This document shows, one piece after another, positions 34,736 through 48,013 of a DNA stretch of 64,000 nucleotides. The stretch comes from Cheiracanthium punctorium (lineage: Eukaryota; Arthropoda; Arachnida; Araneae; Cheiracanthiidae): positions 1,488,001 through 1,552,000 of the forward strand of contig JAWZYV010016058.1 in assembly GCA_038373885.1 (NCBI GenBank), read 5' to 3'. Under the pieces are notes generated by a model. The model did not search any database, was not told the DNA's origin, and saw only the letters and a list, made by a program, of their open reading frames with translations. A program made the translations under genes and the position numbers. Position 1 is the first letter of the stretch. Every line of letters starts with the position of its first letter.

Positions 34736-37700
34736 CCTAGATATTTATTTGAGACGTTATAGAAACGTACGACTGTACGCCCCTGATGCGCAAGTGATTA
34801 ATGAAAAGAGTTTCTGTGTATATTTTCAGTTATGGTTCAGATAAGATGATCGAACTGTTGTTAGGAAATTCTACGTTAAGATGGAGGAAGGCAGCTGCGA
34901 GGGTCTGCGCACCTGTCAGTGCCGCTACACGAGCAGTTAGTCCTCGGGTTCAAATACCATTAGCCCACGACTCCAAGTGTTTGTCTAAAAATTAGGATGC
35001 AAAATTGAACTTTGAAATAGAAATGACCTTGTAATAGAGATGAGATGATCTTGTACTTAAGAACAGCTGAGATAACGGCCTGAACAGCCATATAGATATT
35101 GATAAATTCTCTCTCCAAAACCCCAAATATGTTTAGAAAAAATTTGAATTTTGAAAACCCCATAACAGTTATTAATAAAGCCTCATTCCATGTAGTAAAA
35201 ACTACATAATATAGCTATTTGCTCTAAACATAATGCATAGCAATTTTCAAAAAGATTTTCTTTCTTTTATAGTCTATTTTTTTAAATCTAAAATACATTA
35301 CACAACAATATGTATTCCTACCCATTCGACGACAAAGTATGAAAATATATAGAGATTCTAACTCAAATTTGCATTTTATCGGCATTAGTACCGTTCTCCT
35401 TATCCAGCTTGGCTCAGAATTCACCCATATGCATAAAGCATTACGTCTGCAAACTGCTCTGTCGGAGTTGCATTTAAAACTGCACTTTAAAAGTTCCATA
35501 TCCTCAAGTTGTACCCACGCTAAAACACATTTCGTAAATGCAGCAACTGATGAAATAGGATTCCGACTTTATAACATCATTCTGTTTAAATTTGATGACG
35601 TTTTAAATACTCCTGGGGCTTCAACCTATAAAGCTGAAATCCTGAACGGAATGGAGGATTTTCTCCGAGATTTAGTTAAATACGAAAGCGCATAATTTTA
35701 TTTTTTTATTTTTTGGAAGTAAATATTTGTGCTAAGGAATAAGGGGAAATCCTGGTAAACTGCACAGGAAAAGAGCATGCATGGAGATATTTAATTTAAG
35801 AAAGGTAAGAACATCTGAGCTATTTTCCAGTTAGATTTGAGTGAAGTGACTGCATAAAAATTTAGCAAAATAAATAAAGAATATACGCTTGAAACAAGAA
35901 ATACCGAATTTTTTCTAGATGTCATTTATACAAAAACTCTATTACACAGGTTTCTCGACATCTTCTAAGCTTCAGAAACACATTTTCAGTACCGGCCTTA
36001 TTATGTAGCACGTGCTATTGCGTATTTAATACATCCAGTTTAGGAAAATAGAGCTGTGACGAAGTTGATTGCTTACAGTAATTTAAATTATTATATTGCG
36101 TTGTTACGGTTAGAGAATCCAGATTCAATGCACTTAGTTGCAATAAAGAAAAAGATATTGAATGCTTAACCTATTTCATTTAAAAGAACCTACTGAAATA
36201 TTAAGTTATTATAACGTTTGGTGGTCGTGGTGGTGGCTCAGCGAATTAAAAATACGTCCTATATGGGCAGTGAATTCAAGATGGAATGAATTGAAAATTA
36301 CGCCAGCAGAGAATTACACATTGGCGAGAACAAACACTTGGCTGAGATAAATAACGCCATTTCCAGAGTAACCCTAAAGCTTAATCCAATAAATTTAAAA
36401 TGACGGAATCACGAGCAAATAGTTTTAAAGATAAGGCAGGATAACAGAAAATAACTTACGCCAGCAGGATGCCAAGAGGGGAAGCAAAAAGTTCGTTGCG
36501 ATTGCAAACGGATGTAATATGATCTATTTTTAGCTCAGAACGACGGCACCAGGTCTGTTGTAGAGAAATAAACAATTAAGAATAATGCATACAGGAAAAG
36601 CGAATGTACATATTTAAAAGCCGAAATGGCAGAAAAGTGAGAACAGAAAAGATTTAGAATTCTTGATTTTTGATTGATTAAATTTAAAGAAAGACAAACT
36701 AAATGATTATTTAATTAGATATGTGATTTCCATCACAAGAGCTTTAAATGTTTATGGAGCATTTTCTATAAATATAGAATGTATACTATAAAGATTTACT
36801 AACCAGAAAATTTATTCTTGATGAAGGTGAGTTTAAGACAAATATTGAATATAAAAATAAAAGAAATTTCTACACGATATAAACATCTGAAAGATAGTGC
36901 AAGATTTCGAGAAGGAGCGGATATTGCAGCGAATAACCCTGTTACCTCCTCTTTTATATATTGAAGTAAATTATAAAAGTTATTTTAGGTACTCTTTTTC
37001 ACAATTGTTTATCTAATACTAAACTATAAAAAAAAAACATTAATGCAGATTTTTCTTGCATTCAGATAAATTTCATTCCAAGGTGCAAAATAAATTAACT
37101 TGAAAATTATATTTCAAACTTTCAACTATAAATCACGAAGATGAAAGTAGTAATTCATTGTCAGTGAAAACAAATACTGAAATGTTTATAATACAAACAT
37201 CGAATTTCTGTTTTACGTGGTTTCAAAATAATACTGTGAATCTATTGCATGACTCAGTTTCAAGAGTTAAAGAAAGTAATTGCCTAGATAGTAAAATAAA
37301 AAAAGAAATAGACTATAGTTATTTTTTAGATTCAATGAACTCCAAAAAATATTACCATGCATTGCAAAAATTCAAACCCTTGTCTTTCAGAAATGAGTTG
37401 AAACTCATTGTTGATCACTCTTTGTTACTCTGTAGAATGAGGACTACTCCCATAGTCCTAAATTCTACTGAGCATCAAAGAACCACGCCTTTAAGCACAT
37501 TTTTCCTCGCTCATTCAGCTATGAGTTCTGTCCAGTGCGATGTCCAGATGATGATGATTGATATGTTATATTAATGGTTATAATTTCAGAGCCAAAATTT
37601 TCCGATTTGTAAAAGTTACACAACGTGTTTTCTAATTCTTTAACGCAATAAATTGTAAGTTAATTGAAAAGAAAAATGAAAAGTGTTTTCATAAATCAAA

Positions 37701-40700
37701 CAGAAATTACGTTACCGCAGTATCTTGTTAATGAAGAGAATAAAGAGTAATAATTTTGTATTGAGTCTGTACATTATCCGCAAAGATGAGCAAGCTTCCT
37801 GGAAAATCATGCGATACACCTTTACACTGATGCACAGTGGAGACACGAGATACATGTATAATTCTGGAGACTGAGCAAATGATGTGGTTTGATGTGGAAC
37901 ACTATCTCATGAATTGTGTAATCACTTCGTATGTCTCGTATTTTTTGCATTTTTTCTCACTAACCTACATTGATAATAGTTTTAGCATTTTTAGGACGTC
38001 TGTTCGATTCTTAAACGATGCAAGAGTTTTTGTTAAAAGATGAATGTGGGTTGTAAATCCCATCAAAAATTACATACCTCTTATTTTTGTTCACCGAATC
38101 CTTATTGGATCAAAAATTTCAAGATAAATAATGGGTGGGAAAGAGCTATTATTATACCCATTATTAAACAGAAATCTATGCTGAGGCTGAGAAAAGTAAA
38201 AAGAGAAAAAAACTTTCAACATTTATATCTTTATAGGCAAGAAAGTAAAAAAAATTCCTATTTCCCGGAAATTCTAAAATCTTGATTTAATTATAATTTC
38301 ATTCTCGCTTTAATAAGGACGAGACAGAGTTAAAACATTAATTAGGGGATGCTGGTAAAACTGATCCACAAAATTTAGCTTTTTATCCTTTAAATTAATT
38401 ACAATGACTGTTTTATATGGAATACTTTGCCTTTTTTTTTCGGATTTACGGAGCATTTTTTTTTTTTTTGGAACAGGCATGGTTTTTTTGTAATACGAAA
38501 TTTTAAACTCCATAGTGTTTTAAAGTGATATTTAATTTACTTATATGTCTTAATCTAAATCAAAATGTAGTTTTTAACGATTTTCTGCTGTATTTTGCTT
38601 GAGGAATATCCCTGTTTAGTGTCCAGCAATAGTATACAAGAATATTTGTTCTACATTTTCTCTGAAAATGCTTTTCCATTGTTGAACATTTTTCTTTGCT
38701 TCGAACAATCCTTCTTTCTAAGCCAATTTGTATAATTCATAGATCCAAAATCACCTATTACGACAAATTTCATCAATCCACGCTTTTGAGGTTATCGAAA
38801 ACTGTGCATATTCTGTTTTAAAATTTCATTCATCTTGTTTTTGTTGTAATTAATTTATACCATTCTTTTTTGTAAATAATTTTAATTCTAATGCAATGCA
38901 ATTTCAGGAATAATTCTTTGAGATTTAATTTATGTAGGATAGTTTAAACGGTCAAATGCAAATTATCATATGTTCCTTCAACTGTTTCTTTAACATTTTC
39001 CAGAAAACCTTTAAAAAGATCTTTTGTGTTCTTTTTTGCAACAGTTTCGCGTTATTTCATATTTTCAGTTACCATAAAACTATTTCGAAATGAAATTTCC
39101 ATTAGTCTAACGAAACATAACATTTTTCTTTCTTTTTTATTGGTATTTTAAAACTGTTATTAACAAGTTCGTAGAAATTTCCTAAAAGATTTTTTTTCAA
39201 AATTAAATGATTCTGAAATAAGTTCCACGTACAATTCATTTTAAAATATTTTGACGGAAGTGCAATAGAGAATTCTTTTAAATGATTATTACCTCAATAA
39301 GAAGTAGTACTGTGTTCAAAATTCTTTTACATGACCGTATTTGAATTTTAAATGTTGAAAAAGCATATCCAAAAGGCTATGAGGTGGAACTGGAATTTTA
39401 AAAAGTTCTGAAAAGCGTTATTGGTAGGCAAATATTATCTATATAGATAGAAAGAAATATTTAATATAAAGAGCTTTATTTAAATTGAATAAGAACATTG
39501 AAAAGAAACATTTCTAAATAATTGGATATAAATCTCAAGAAAAGAAAAACTTTTATAAATGAAATGTATACTGAAAGTTCCTTAACTGAAAATAATTTCT
39601 AAGGAAGTTATTAATTAACTTTAAAAATAAAAATCTCTCGCGTTAAAAAACATAACAGCATTTTCGAGTGAACTAAGTTTTTTTTTTTTTTCAATATTAA
39701 ACTTTAGTAGTTATGTGATAAATATTTGTTTTTGAATTTTTGCTTGTTCAAAATTCAAATTAAAAATCATTTTCTCATTATGCATAAAAATTACATTTTA
39801 GTTTTTTATAACATAGCTAATGAAGAATACTGGGAAGTTTCTAACATTTTTTTATGTTTTCATCTTTCAGTAATGTTGGTCATGTGCCCTAATTTGTATG
39901 GTCAAAATATTTTTTTAATTGATAGAAAATTAGAAAATAACATTACCTGCACAAAAATACAAAGAACAATTCCAAATCAAAACGTATTCTTACTTATTTA
40001 ATATACCTTCCATACTACATATCTCGCTTTCATTATTTACACTTTTCACACTGTTTTATTGACGAATTAATTCAAAATAAATTTTATATTTGTTCAAGAT
40101 TCTAATTTTTCTTTTCAATTAACACTAAAAGCATTACTTTGGAATTCTCAAAAATCACTTGTATCAGACAGTAGATGTTCAATAAAACTTTTTCAATTTT
40201 TCATGTGCATACATTTTCTGAAACAACTTGTGTGGATATTTCAAAATTTGAATTTTAAAATATTTACATTTAATTATTCTTTCAGCTGGATATATTTGGA
40301 TAATAATTGATTTTTTATGTAAGAAATTATACTAAACCCTAATCATCAAAACGATATATTACCTGTTTAAGTTTATTCTGATTGTATTTAAAAATTACTA
40401 TAATTCGGTGACATTATATGATGTATATTTCAGCAAACACTCGAAATGTCTAATTTCCCTTTTCACTCTCTTTCCGTTTTTGCTAATATTGTTCCAGATT
40501 AGCCTTTCTGCAGGTATCTGTTTAGTTCATTCATCTATATTTTTTTGCAGATGAATGAAGTGAGTAAAATAAAAATACATAATAATCATAAACCTGTGTT
40601 ATTTTCCATTGTTGAAGATTAAATCATACACAATTAGTCACGTTTTACTTATGACTAATATAACCTTAAACTATGAGCTAATCTTTTGTTACTTATGCAT

Positions 40701-43700
40701 TAAACAGCACTCATTCATACTTTAAAGGTGCTCGTGAAGTGTGCTTTATAGAATTTTCCATTTTTTGCCATTGTAATATAATATATTCTTTCCATTTCTT
40801 TAATCCGAATTTTTATTTGATATAAAAAGCTGTTTAGAAAGAAATAACATTGTAATATAAATATTTTACAAGAATACGGTTTGCGGAACTATTGCGAACG
40901 TATTTTGAACAAATTTAATACCCATTTTCAAAATACTTTTTTTCATAGCTCTATTTCTCAAATATCATAAACTTCAATTCAACAACTTTAATTTTTTCCT
41001 CTTTCTGTTGGAAGCTCTTCAGGAAAAAAATTGTTTTTGTTTTCTTCTTCCTCGCATGTAAAAAAGTATTATATAGACTAAAATTGGGAGGAATGGTAAA
41101 ACAATTTGAATTCCTACTATATTATTTACTAGGCTATGTGATTTAAATTTCTTTATTTATTTCGAAAAATAAAGTTTAAGAACACGACATTGTATAAAAT
41201 TACAAGCTCAAATTTCAGAAAAATAAAAGAATGTTTTTTATATTTATTTGAAAAGATCGTTTTGTGTGACATTTCGTTTGTGAAAAACAGCAGGGCAATA
41301 TATAAAGTTTCTTTTTTTCTTACTTATTTTAATTGCAAATTACTTTTTTTCATGCCAGAATATTTTTGGAATATTTAAAATTTTTGCAGAAAATTAAATT
41401 AAATTGTAAAAATATCCGTTTTGTCAGAAAATACATTTTATTTGAACTTGAGTTTATTTGTTGACTAATTATCAGTATTAATTTTGAGCTCTAAAGAGAA
41501 CCACACGTCCAATCAAAAATTTTAAAAAAGCAATAAAATAGATGTCTTGATAGAAAACAATCAATAGAATTTCCCATCAAAATTAATGGAACCGATTTCA
41601 AAGAAGATTTTCTTGTTGTAAGCGTAATGAGTTAAAAACAAGTTAAAGAATATAAAATTGAAAGACTTAATGCTGATGCCAGTAATGTAAATAATCCAAA
41701 CGAAATATTTTTATTCTCTGGCAGGAAACTCTAAAACTTTACTTCTTTAATAAAAGTTGTTTTGTTTAATGATGTCTATTTTATTTGTATTTTATTTCCA
41801 TCGTAAGAATATGTGCAAAGGTTTAATCGCATTTTTATTATCTGTGTTATATTTTTCTTTTTTTCTTTTACTGTAACGAATTCGCATCTTTCACACAACT
41901 TCAGGGGAAAATATAACAAGGGATCCATTTGTTCTTCTGAACTTTAATTTAGGTTAAAACTAATATTGCATATAAAAAATAGCCCTAATTTTTTCATATT
42001 ATTACATATTAGTCCCTTAATTAATTCGACTGTATTGATAATTAAATTTTGATTCAGTAACAGTAGGATTGAATGGAATATCGTCCAATGCATGACATTA
42101 TCAAGTAAAAACCACTTTTGAACATTTATTTTTAACTTTAGACGGTACTTTACTTTCCATTCAAAAACGGTACATTACTTTTCATTCTGAGACATCCTGT
42201 AAAATAACTGGAGATCTTATTACCTCCATTCATTTTAAATGAAGAATAATGTTTTATTAACGTCTATATAATTATGGTATTGTGTTTAAAAGGGATTAAT
42301 ATCCCTAAATTTCCGAAGATGGCAATGTAAAAGAATTTTTTTTGTATGATCTTGTAAAAGAAAGTTACATAATTTATTTTCAATAGTCCATATAAAATTC
42401 CTAGCGACTATTTCATTATTATGCAACCCCTAGTGCATATATTTTTTTCTGCTTTAATTGAAACTCATGAATATCACTGAAATATATTTTAAACAGTGGC
42501 TACCAATGAGCGTAACGTATTGAAACTCTTTCGTTGGCTCTTATAAAAGAATTATAATTGCTACATGCATCATTTCAATACAGTTCATGGAATTATACTC
42601 TTTAATAACATAGCAATAACATACATAATTCCATAGTAACCGATGCACATTTACACCAGTTAAAGCACAGACGGGCTTGCAGACAGACAAACCGAAATAA
42701 TAAATATTTTTGAACTTCGTTAAAAAGTTATTTATGGTGGAAAAAAAATCACTGGCTTAAAATTTCTTGCTTGGAACGGTCGTACTAGGAAATTACAAAT
42801 CGAAATTCTTAGATTCCTTATATACAATTATATTAATAAAGGTCATATGATCGCTTTTCTAGGCATTTACATTGCATAAATAGACCTTATGATCAAAGTT
42901 GCAAACTCTGCAACATCCACGAACATACTGTGAACGACTGTGGTGCCTTGCATTCTTGTCCTCCACTCTCTGCTTCAACTTTGTGGAAGAGTTATTAAGA
43001 GGATAAGGGCCGAATTGATCGTTTTTTCTACTGTTGATGTTTGGTTTTTGTTTTCGTAGTTTGGCACTTCAGAATATTCTTTTGTGCACCTTATTGTAAA
43101 AGAATATATATTAATAAAGCTAACTCACCTGAATGTAGAGAATAAGAGAAAGCAACAGAGAACCATAAATTTCATATTTCAAAAATTGAAAAAAATATAA
43201 ATAGTGAGGTGCTTAAATACCTATACATCATCAGAAAATGGTTTCATCATGATTGAAAAATAATTTTCTGAAGATGAATTCGTTAGCATTTCGATTACCC
43301 GTTAATAATTAGTTCAAATATACTCAAAGAAAAGTTATGATTAGAGAAAATATATTTTTAAGGCCTTCGTTCATCATGCTCATGTGATGAAGATCACATA
43401 TTTAAGATTAATTGTCATTTGTTTTAAATTTCTTAAAATTAACTTATTTTAAATCAAGCTTTTTAACTTTACATTGTCTTCTCATTTATTAAGAATATTC
43501 TGCGGTTTTTCGACGTCTTTAATATTGAAGGTATTATTGACTCTCGTTTGGGCGTTCTTTAATATGCCAAGTTCAAGTTTTTCACCAGCCTCCTGATCAT
43601 TGTTCTGGTGAATTTCACTTCTGTTTGATCACACCTTTTTTGAACATCCTAGATAAACCTCTCCTAGCCACCACCATCCTGTAACTATGAATCGTTTAAG

Positions 43701-44002
43701 ACTAAAGGTAAAAGATTATCCAGTTTTCTACATGGTGTCTTATATTTGTATTGCAAAGTATTCCTGGACTTATTGAAAATCACTTCAGTTCTACCACTAT
43801 ACGAAATGGCTTCAAAAGGTAAACCTACAAACTATTTTAAATCACCCCAACTAATTTTATATTCCTAGCTCTCTCAAAATAAAAAGGAATATTCATCTTG
43901 CCATAGAAAACCCTAGACGATCTCGAGAAACTTTTAGTTTGGCATGATAACTGATTATTATTAGTTACTGCTTTAAGATGTTCTCAAATCGCGCATTGTG
44001 CA
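34736..44002. other. AT-rich intergenic or intronic DNA, no gene supported
   Basis: More than 9 kb without a recognisable element. The longest open frames, 35339-35695 (118 codons) and 37158-37574 (138 codons), show no domain, no compositional shift and no adjacent splice pattern, so I do not call them genes. Several poly-T runs, for example 38457-38470 and 39680-39692. Confidence 0.5.
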
Positions 44003-44004
44003 TA

Positions 44005-44326
44005 TGGGTCATTCCATGGTGACTGACGTTACAATTTGACTACATTTGTAACCTTTGAAATTCACCAGTGGCTTGAAATATATATATTTATTTATTTAAA
44101 TTGATCAAGAGTATCATAAATAAGTACTATACTGTTATCCATTCTCAATTTAAAAAATCTTTCTTTTTTTTTTTCATTAAGGAAAATCGGAAAACGTGAC
44201 TGATGTTACACAGAAGAATCTTCTGCGTAACACCAGTCACGCTTTTTGATTTCCCTTAATTAAAAAAAAAGACTTCCTGTATTAAGAATAGTAAAATTGT
44301 AACGTCAGTCACCATGAAATGACCCA
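44005..44326. mobile_element. Palindromic MITE with TA target site (322 bp)
   Basis: The ends TGGGTCATTCCATGGTGACT and, inverted, TGGGTCATTTCATGGTGACT match at 19 of 20 bases, continue through GACGTTACAATTT, and are bordered by TA on both sides. A second, central palindrome at about 44196-44240 reads CGTGACTGATGTTACACAGAAG followed by its near-exact inverse. The GTGACTG-YGTTAC phrase therefore appears four times, twice in each orientation. TA target and size suggest a Tc1/mariner-class MITE. Confidence 0.82.
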
Positions 44327-44328
44327 TA

Positions 44329-46418
44329 TTCCAATTAAAGAATCCCGAATTAATTTTTAAAAATATGTAACATATTATTTAAATATGCTAAATTAATCTA
44401 AAATCAGAGGTGGCGTTCTCTCCTGTAGATGTTTTTTAATCTGTACTTTTTTCCTTCAAATCTTTTTAACGATGAATTCGAAAGAAATATCTGCTAAGTC
44501 TTGAAATAAAATCGGTATTATTTAATTATTGACAATAATTTGCATTATAAGTTTACTAACCCAAAAGTATTTAAGAAGTCTATTTATTTTGCATAAAATT
44601 GCTATTAAAACAGCAAGTAATTTCTATATGCAAAGAGCTCTTAGACAAGTTTTAAAAATTTCTCTATGTATGCTGGGACCTTTAACTGCTTAAACTACCA
44701 AAATATGTACAGATAAGTATACCTTTACAATACGTGAATATTTTGTATTTTTTTATGACCTTCAAAATATTTGTATGATGAATAGTATACCTCTCGTACA
44801 CTAATGAAAAGGTTTATGTTTTTGTATATCAACATGAAACTTATAACTAATACTAAATAAATGTGCAGGATTCTTTTTAAAACTGCCATTTTGCTTCATA
44901 AGAATGAATTGCTGACTGATTACAGAATTCCTAGATATTTTACTTTACCTTGTAAAATAAATGCCAAGACCTTTAGCAAAGTCTTATATCGATCATATTT
45001 CCAGGTTTATTTTCTTTTATGTAACCATGTAGCTTAAAAGAAAATGTTTCAGTATTTCCCCTTGTAACGCACTGTTCCAGAACACTTTCGCACGAGCAGA
45101 AATCCAGGAACTTAAAAATTTTATTCTTCCTATGAAAGGAAGAATTTCCCCAATACACTTGTTATACTTTCCATATATTCCAATACACATTTTTCAGCCT
45201 TAGTCTACTTTATTATGCATTCAAAGTACCTTCTAAAATATAACAGCTGCTTTAACGTGAATACTCTGCTTTGGGTGCAGATTATATCACTTTTTGTGAT
45301 TTTTAAGAGTTTTTTCCCTTTCTTTCAAGACACAAAACCAATTTATTTAAAGGAAAGTTCGTAAAATAATTTTTTATGGATGCCTAGCAAATAAAGATAG
45401 GTATAGCATATAAATGCAGTCTTAAAAATTGGTTAAACTTAACGAATGGACATTTACTTTATCATAAGTTCTTTTGCGTGTATTACCATATATTGTGTAA
45501 TTTTTCAGCAGACATAAATTACGCACGACAAAATAATATTACTAAATCTTTTATTTTATTATTATTCTTTACCGGAAAATTCTCTATAAGTACATTAAAT
45601 GATACTCCTTTTTTATAAACGCTTAAATAATTCACCAGCGCTTGCTAGAAGTTCTTTTTTACTATGGTATAAGGAATGATTTCTGGACATGAAGTGATAA
45701 AAGGAAAATCAAACTTGTGACTCGTCACTGCATCAACGTGTTCATTGTTTTTCAGAACTGTTCCATAATCTTCTGATGGAGAATCAATGTTTTGTCTCAC
45801 TCGTTAAATTTTTTCATGGGCAAAGAGATGATTAAATGGTGCTTTTTAATTTGTGAAAGAGTTTAAATCATATATGCCAGTATTTCTTTACAATTAGTAC
45901 TTACTTTTCTTCTTTCAGCGAACTAATTTATTGAGCTCTATAAGTTAGTAAAGTGCGATAAATAACTTTTCTAACTACTAATTAAACAGAGACTTCTTGG
46001 TGTTCAATACACTACCTACATAAGAAATTTGTGGAAAAATTTACGAACCTTCTAAACAGTGACTAATGTTAGAAAGTCTTTCAAATGAAATACAGGTTTT
46101 TAAATAAGTTGTTAATGCATTTTCAGTGGCAATTTATTCTCAACCCAAGAGAATTCGGGAATGCATAACTGAGAATGACTGAGAAAGTAAAATACCTTTA
46201 ACAAAGCACAAATTCACGCAATTAGTTCTTAAATGCATTTTGCTAGTTTTGATAATGCCATGTTCATTTGTATACTCTGTAGAAAGTTGGCCATACTGGG
46301 ATATTTGTAATAAAATGATATTAAATTTAAATTCAATTTGCAAAAAAATCACAAATAAAAACCACAAAATAATTAAACATATAATTAAAGAATTAGCGTT
46401 AAAATTTAATTAAGTTGT
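44329..46418. other. AT-rich intergenic DNA, no gene seen
   Basis: Open frames at 44973-45158 and 46140-46367 on the minus strand have no recognisable domain. Confidence 0.5.
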
Positions 46419-46426
46419 ACCTCAAG

Positions 46427-46884
46427 TATAGGCGCACCCACGGAGGGGGCTATGGGGGCTGAAGCCCCCCCCCCCCTAAAGGTAGAAAGTTAGAAGTGAA
46501 AAGCTTTAAAAAATGAAAATTGTAGCTAATGAATTATTTTTTTCTTTCTTTTTTAATTGTCTTCCAGTTATTTCTAACCAAAAAAGACATTTATTTAAAA
46601 AGTTTTTAAATAAATGCTTACAGTTAGTTTACGAAACACTGTTAATCCCGGTTACAACGGGTGTATATTGCTGAAAACGTCGCTGAAAAGAGCAGATAAT
46701 TATTTGACTCCATACCAAGTTACATTGTTTGTGGGCTGGCTTGTGTTCTATGGGGCAGTCAAGTGGTACCGAACATGCAGACGCTATAAGAGAGTTGTAA
46801 CTAATCGAGGTCACTATAACCGAGTTCAGCAGTATTTGCATGTCGCCCAGCCCCCCGTAAACTAAAATCCTGGGTGCGCCACTG
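46427..46884. mobile_element. hAT-type MITE (458 bp), perfect 8-bp target duplication
   Basis: ACCTCAAG flanks the element at 46419-46426 and 46885-46892. The ends are TATAGGCGCACCCACGG and, inverted, CAGTGGCGCACCCAGG, so the left terminal C has become T. A run of about 14 C lies at 46466. The right half is open on both strands for 80-97 codons, without a recognisable domain. Confidence 0.93.
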
Positions 46885-47070
46885 ACCTCAAGATTAGATT
46901 TCATCCTGAAATATTGTAACATATTGAGAGGATTCGGTTTTATTTATATGCTCACAAACTTGTAGCCTGGGTCTATACGTAATTTCAGTAAAATCAGTTA
47001 TAACACATTCATTCATAAATTAAGTAGCACATCATAAAAATATCATGGCGATATACTTTATTCCCTGTGC

Positions 47071-47281
47071 AAAATGAAATGTGGAGTTACGGCCAGTTAT
47101 CTACGCGAGGGGGGGGGGAAGGGATTGTCCTCCATGGGGGACTTTCTCAGGGATCCTAACCTGTATTTACTCGAAGTTTCGGAGCAAACCACGAAAAACT
47201 CCGAACGATTAGGTAGGCGGACGATACCTGGTTTCGAATCAGCCACTTTCCGTTTCAACTGGCTGGGCCATTCCCGGACCA
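47071..47281 (-). repeat. tRNA-derived SINE, copy 5
   Basis: Minus-strand copy: a degraded head around GGCCCAGCCAG, a B-box-like GATTCGAAACC, then TCGTTCGGAGTTTTTCGTGG, GTAAATACAGGTTAGGATCC, GAAAGTCCCCCATGGAGG and the tail CCACATTTCATTTT shared with copy 3. Target duplication not clear. Confidence 0.85.
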
Positions 47282-47439
47282 AATAAACCATAAAATGCAA
47301 CCAAGTTTCCTCTTCTCTGTGAGATACTCTTTCAGAGATGTTTTAGGTGTTTTTCTAATGCTTAATTCAAATCCTTTAATTTTCGTAAAATAACTGATTA
47401 TTATTATTATTACTTCCGGTTGAAATATGCTATTCTGAC

Positions 47440-47960
47440 GCTGTATACAAAGTCAGTACAGAAACCTCTCATCAAATCGAAAAACGAGCTCCGCGCGCGC
47501 GCGTTTCAGTAAAACTCATCATTATTTCTTCCCTTATATTTTCTGCTGAGTACTATTTAAAAATGCCGCTAGCAGTCTGTCGATTTCTAGATCCACGAAC
47601 ACGCATGTTACGCACACCATTTACATATATTAAAAATGGGTTTAAGTAATAGCGCGTGCTCCTCTCCACAAAATCCATTCTTCTAGTCATTGGGGAATTC
47701 CAGGATACTAATATGACATGACTAAAAATTTAATTCCGCCGCGCAGTTGTATTAATAATTTTGTTTTCTTAAGAGATCCCCGGGGACATTCACGAGCGAA
47801 ATAATTTTACCAAATGAAAATCCACCGGAATTAAGAGGCTTAATGCGACATTCATGGGGGATTTGAATCAAACTTTTATTCCTAGAAAACGGATAGTTCT
47901 AATTATATCGCATACTGGAATTTCCCGTAAAACGAGTACACGGAGTTACACAAGGGCGGT
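47440..47960. other. GC-richer unique segment, possible conserved non-coding DNA
   Basis: By eye this is the longest stretch of raised GC that no repeat explains. It contains GCTCCGCGCGCGCGCG, AATTCCGCCGCGCAG, GATCCCCGGGGACATTCACG and CCACCGGAATTAAGAGGC, without long open frames. Regulatory function is speculation. It could equally be the remnant of an unrecognised repeat. Confidence 0.25.
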
Positions 47961-47976
47961 CTTGAGCCACTAAGAG

Positions 47977-48013
47977 AAATTTAATTGTTTCGTTTAGCTA
48001 AACAATTAAATTT
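47977..48013. repeat. Perfect 14-bp inverted repeat (hairpin)
   Basis: AAATTTAATTGTTT at 47977-47990 is followed after nine bases by its exact inverse, AAACAATTAAATTT, at 48000-48013. Confidence 0.85.

Noticed and set aside
34785..34985. Possible tRNA or SINE (GCGCAAGTGATTA and GGGTTCAAATA look like A and B boxes)
   Set aside because: The boxes are about 160 bp apart, far too long for a tRNA promoter, no cloverleaf could be drawn, and the SINE body is missing.
35339..35695. 118-codon plus-strand open frame
   Set aside because: No recognisable motif or gene context; overlapped by another frame on the opposite strand.
37158..37574. 138-codon plus-strand open frame
   Set aside because: No domain, no promoter or splice context, and composition like the surrounding DNA. 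A frame of this length can occur by chance in 64 kb.
46614..46922. 83-codon and 97-codon frames on opposite strands
   Set aside because: Both lie mostly inside the hAT MITE at 46427-46884 and run towards or across its terminus; no domain recognised.
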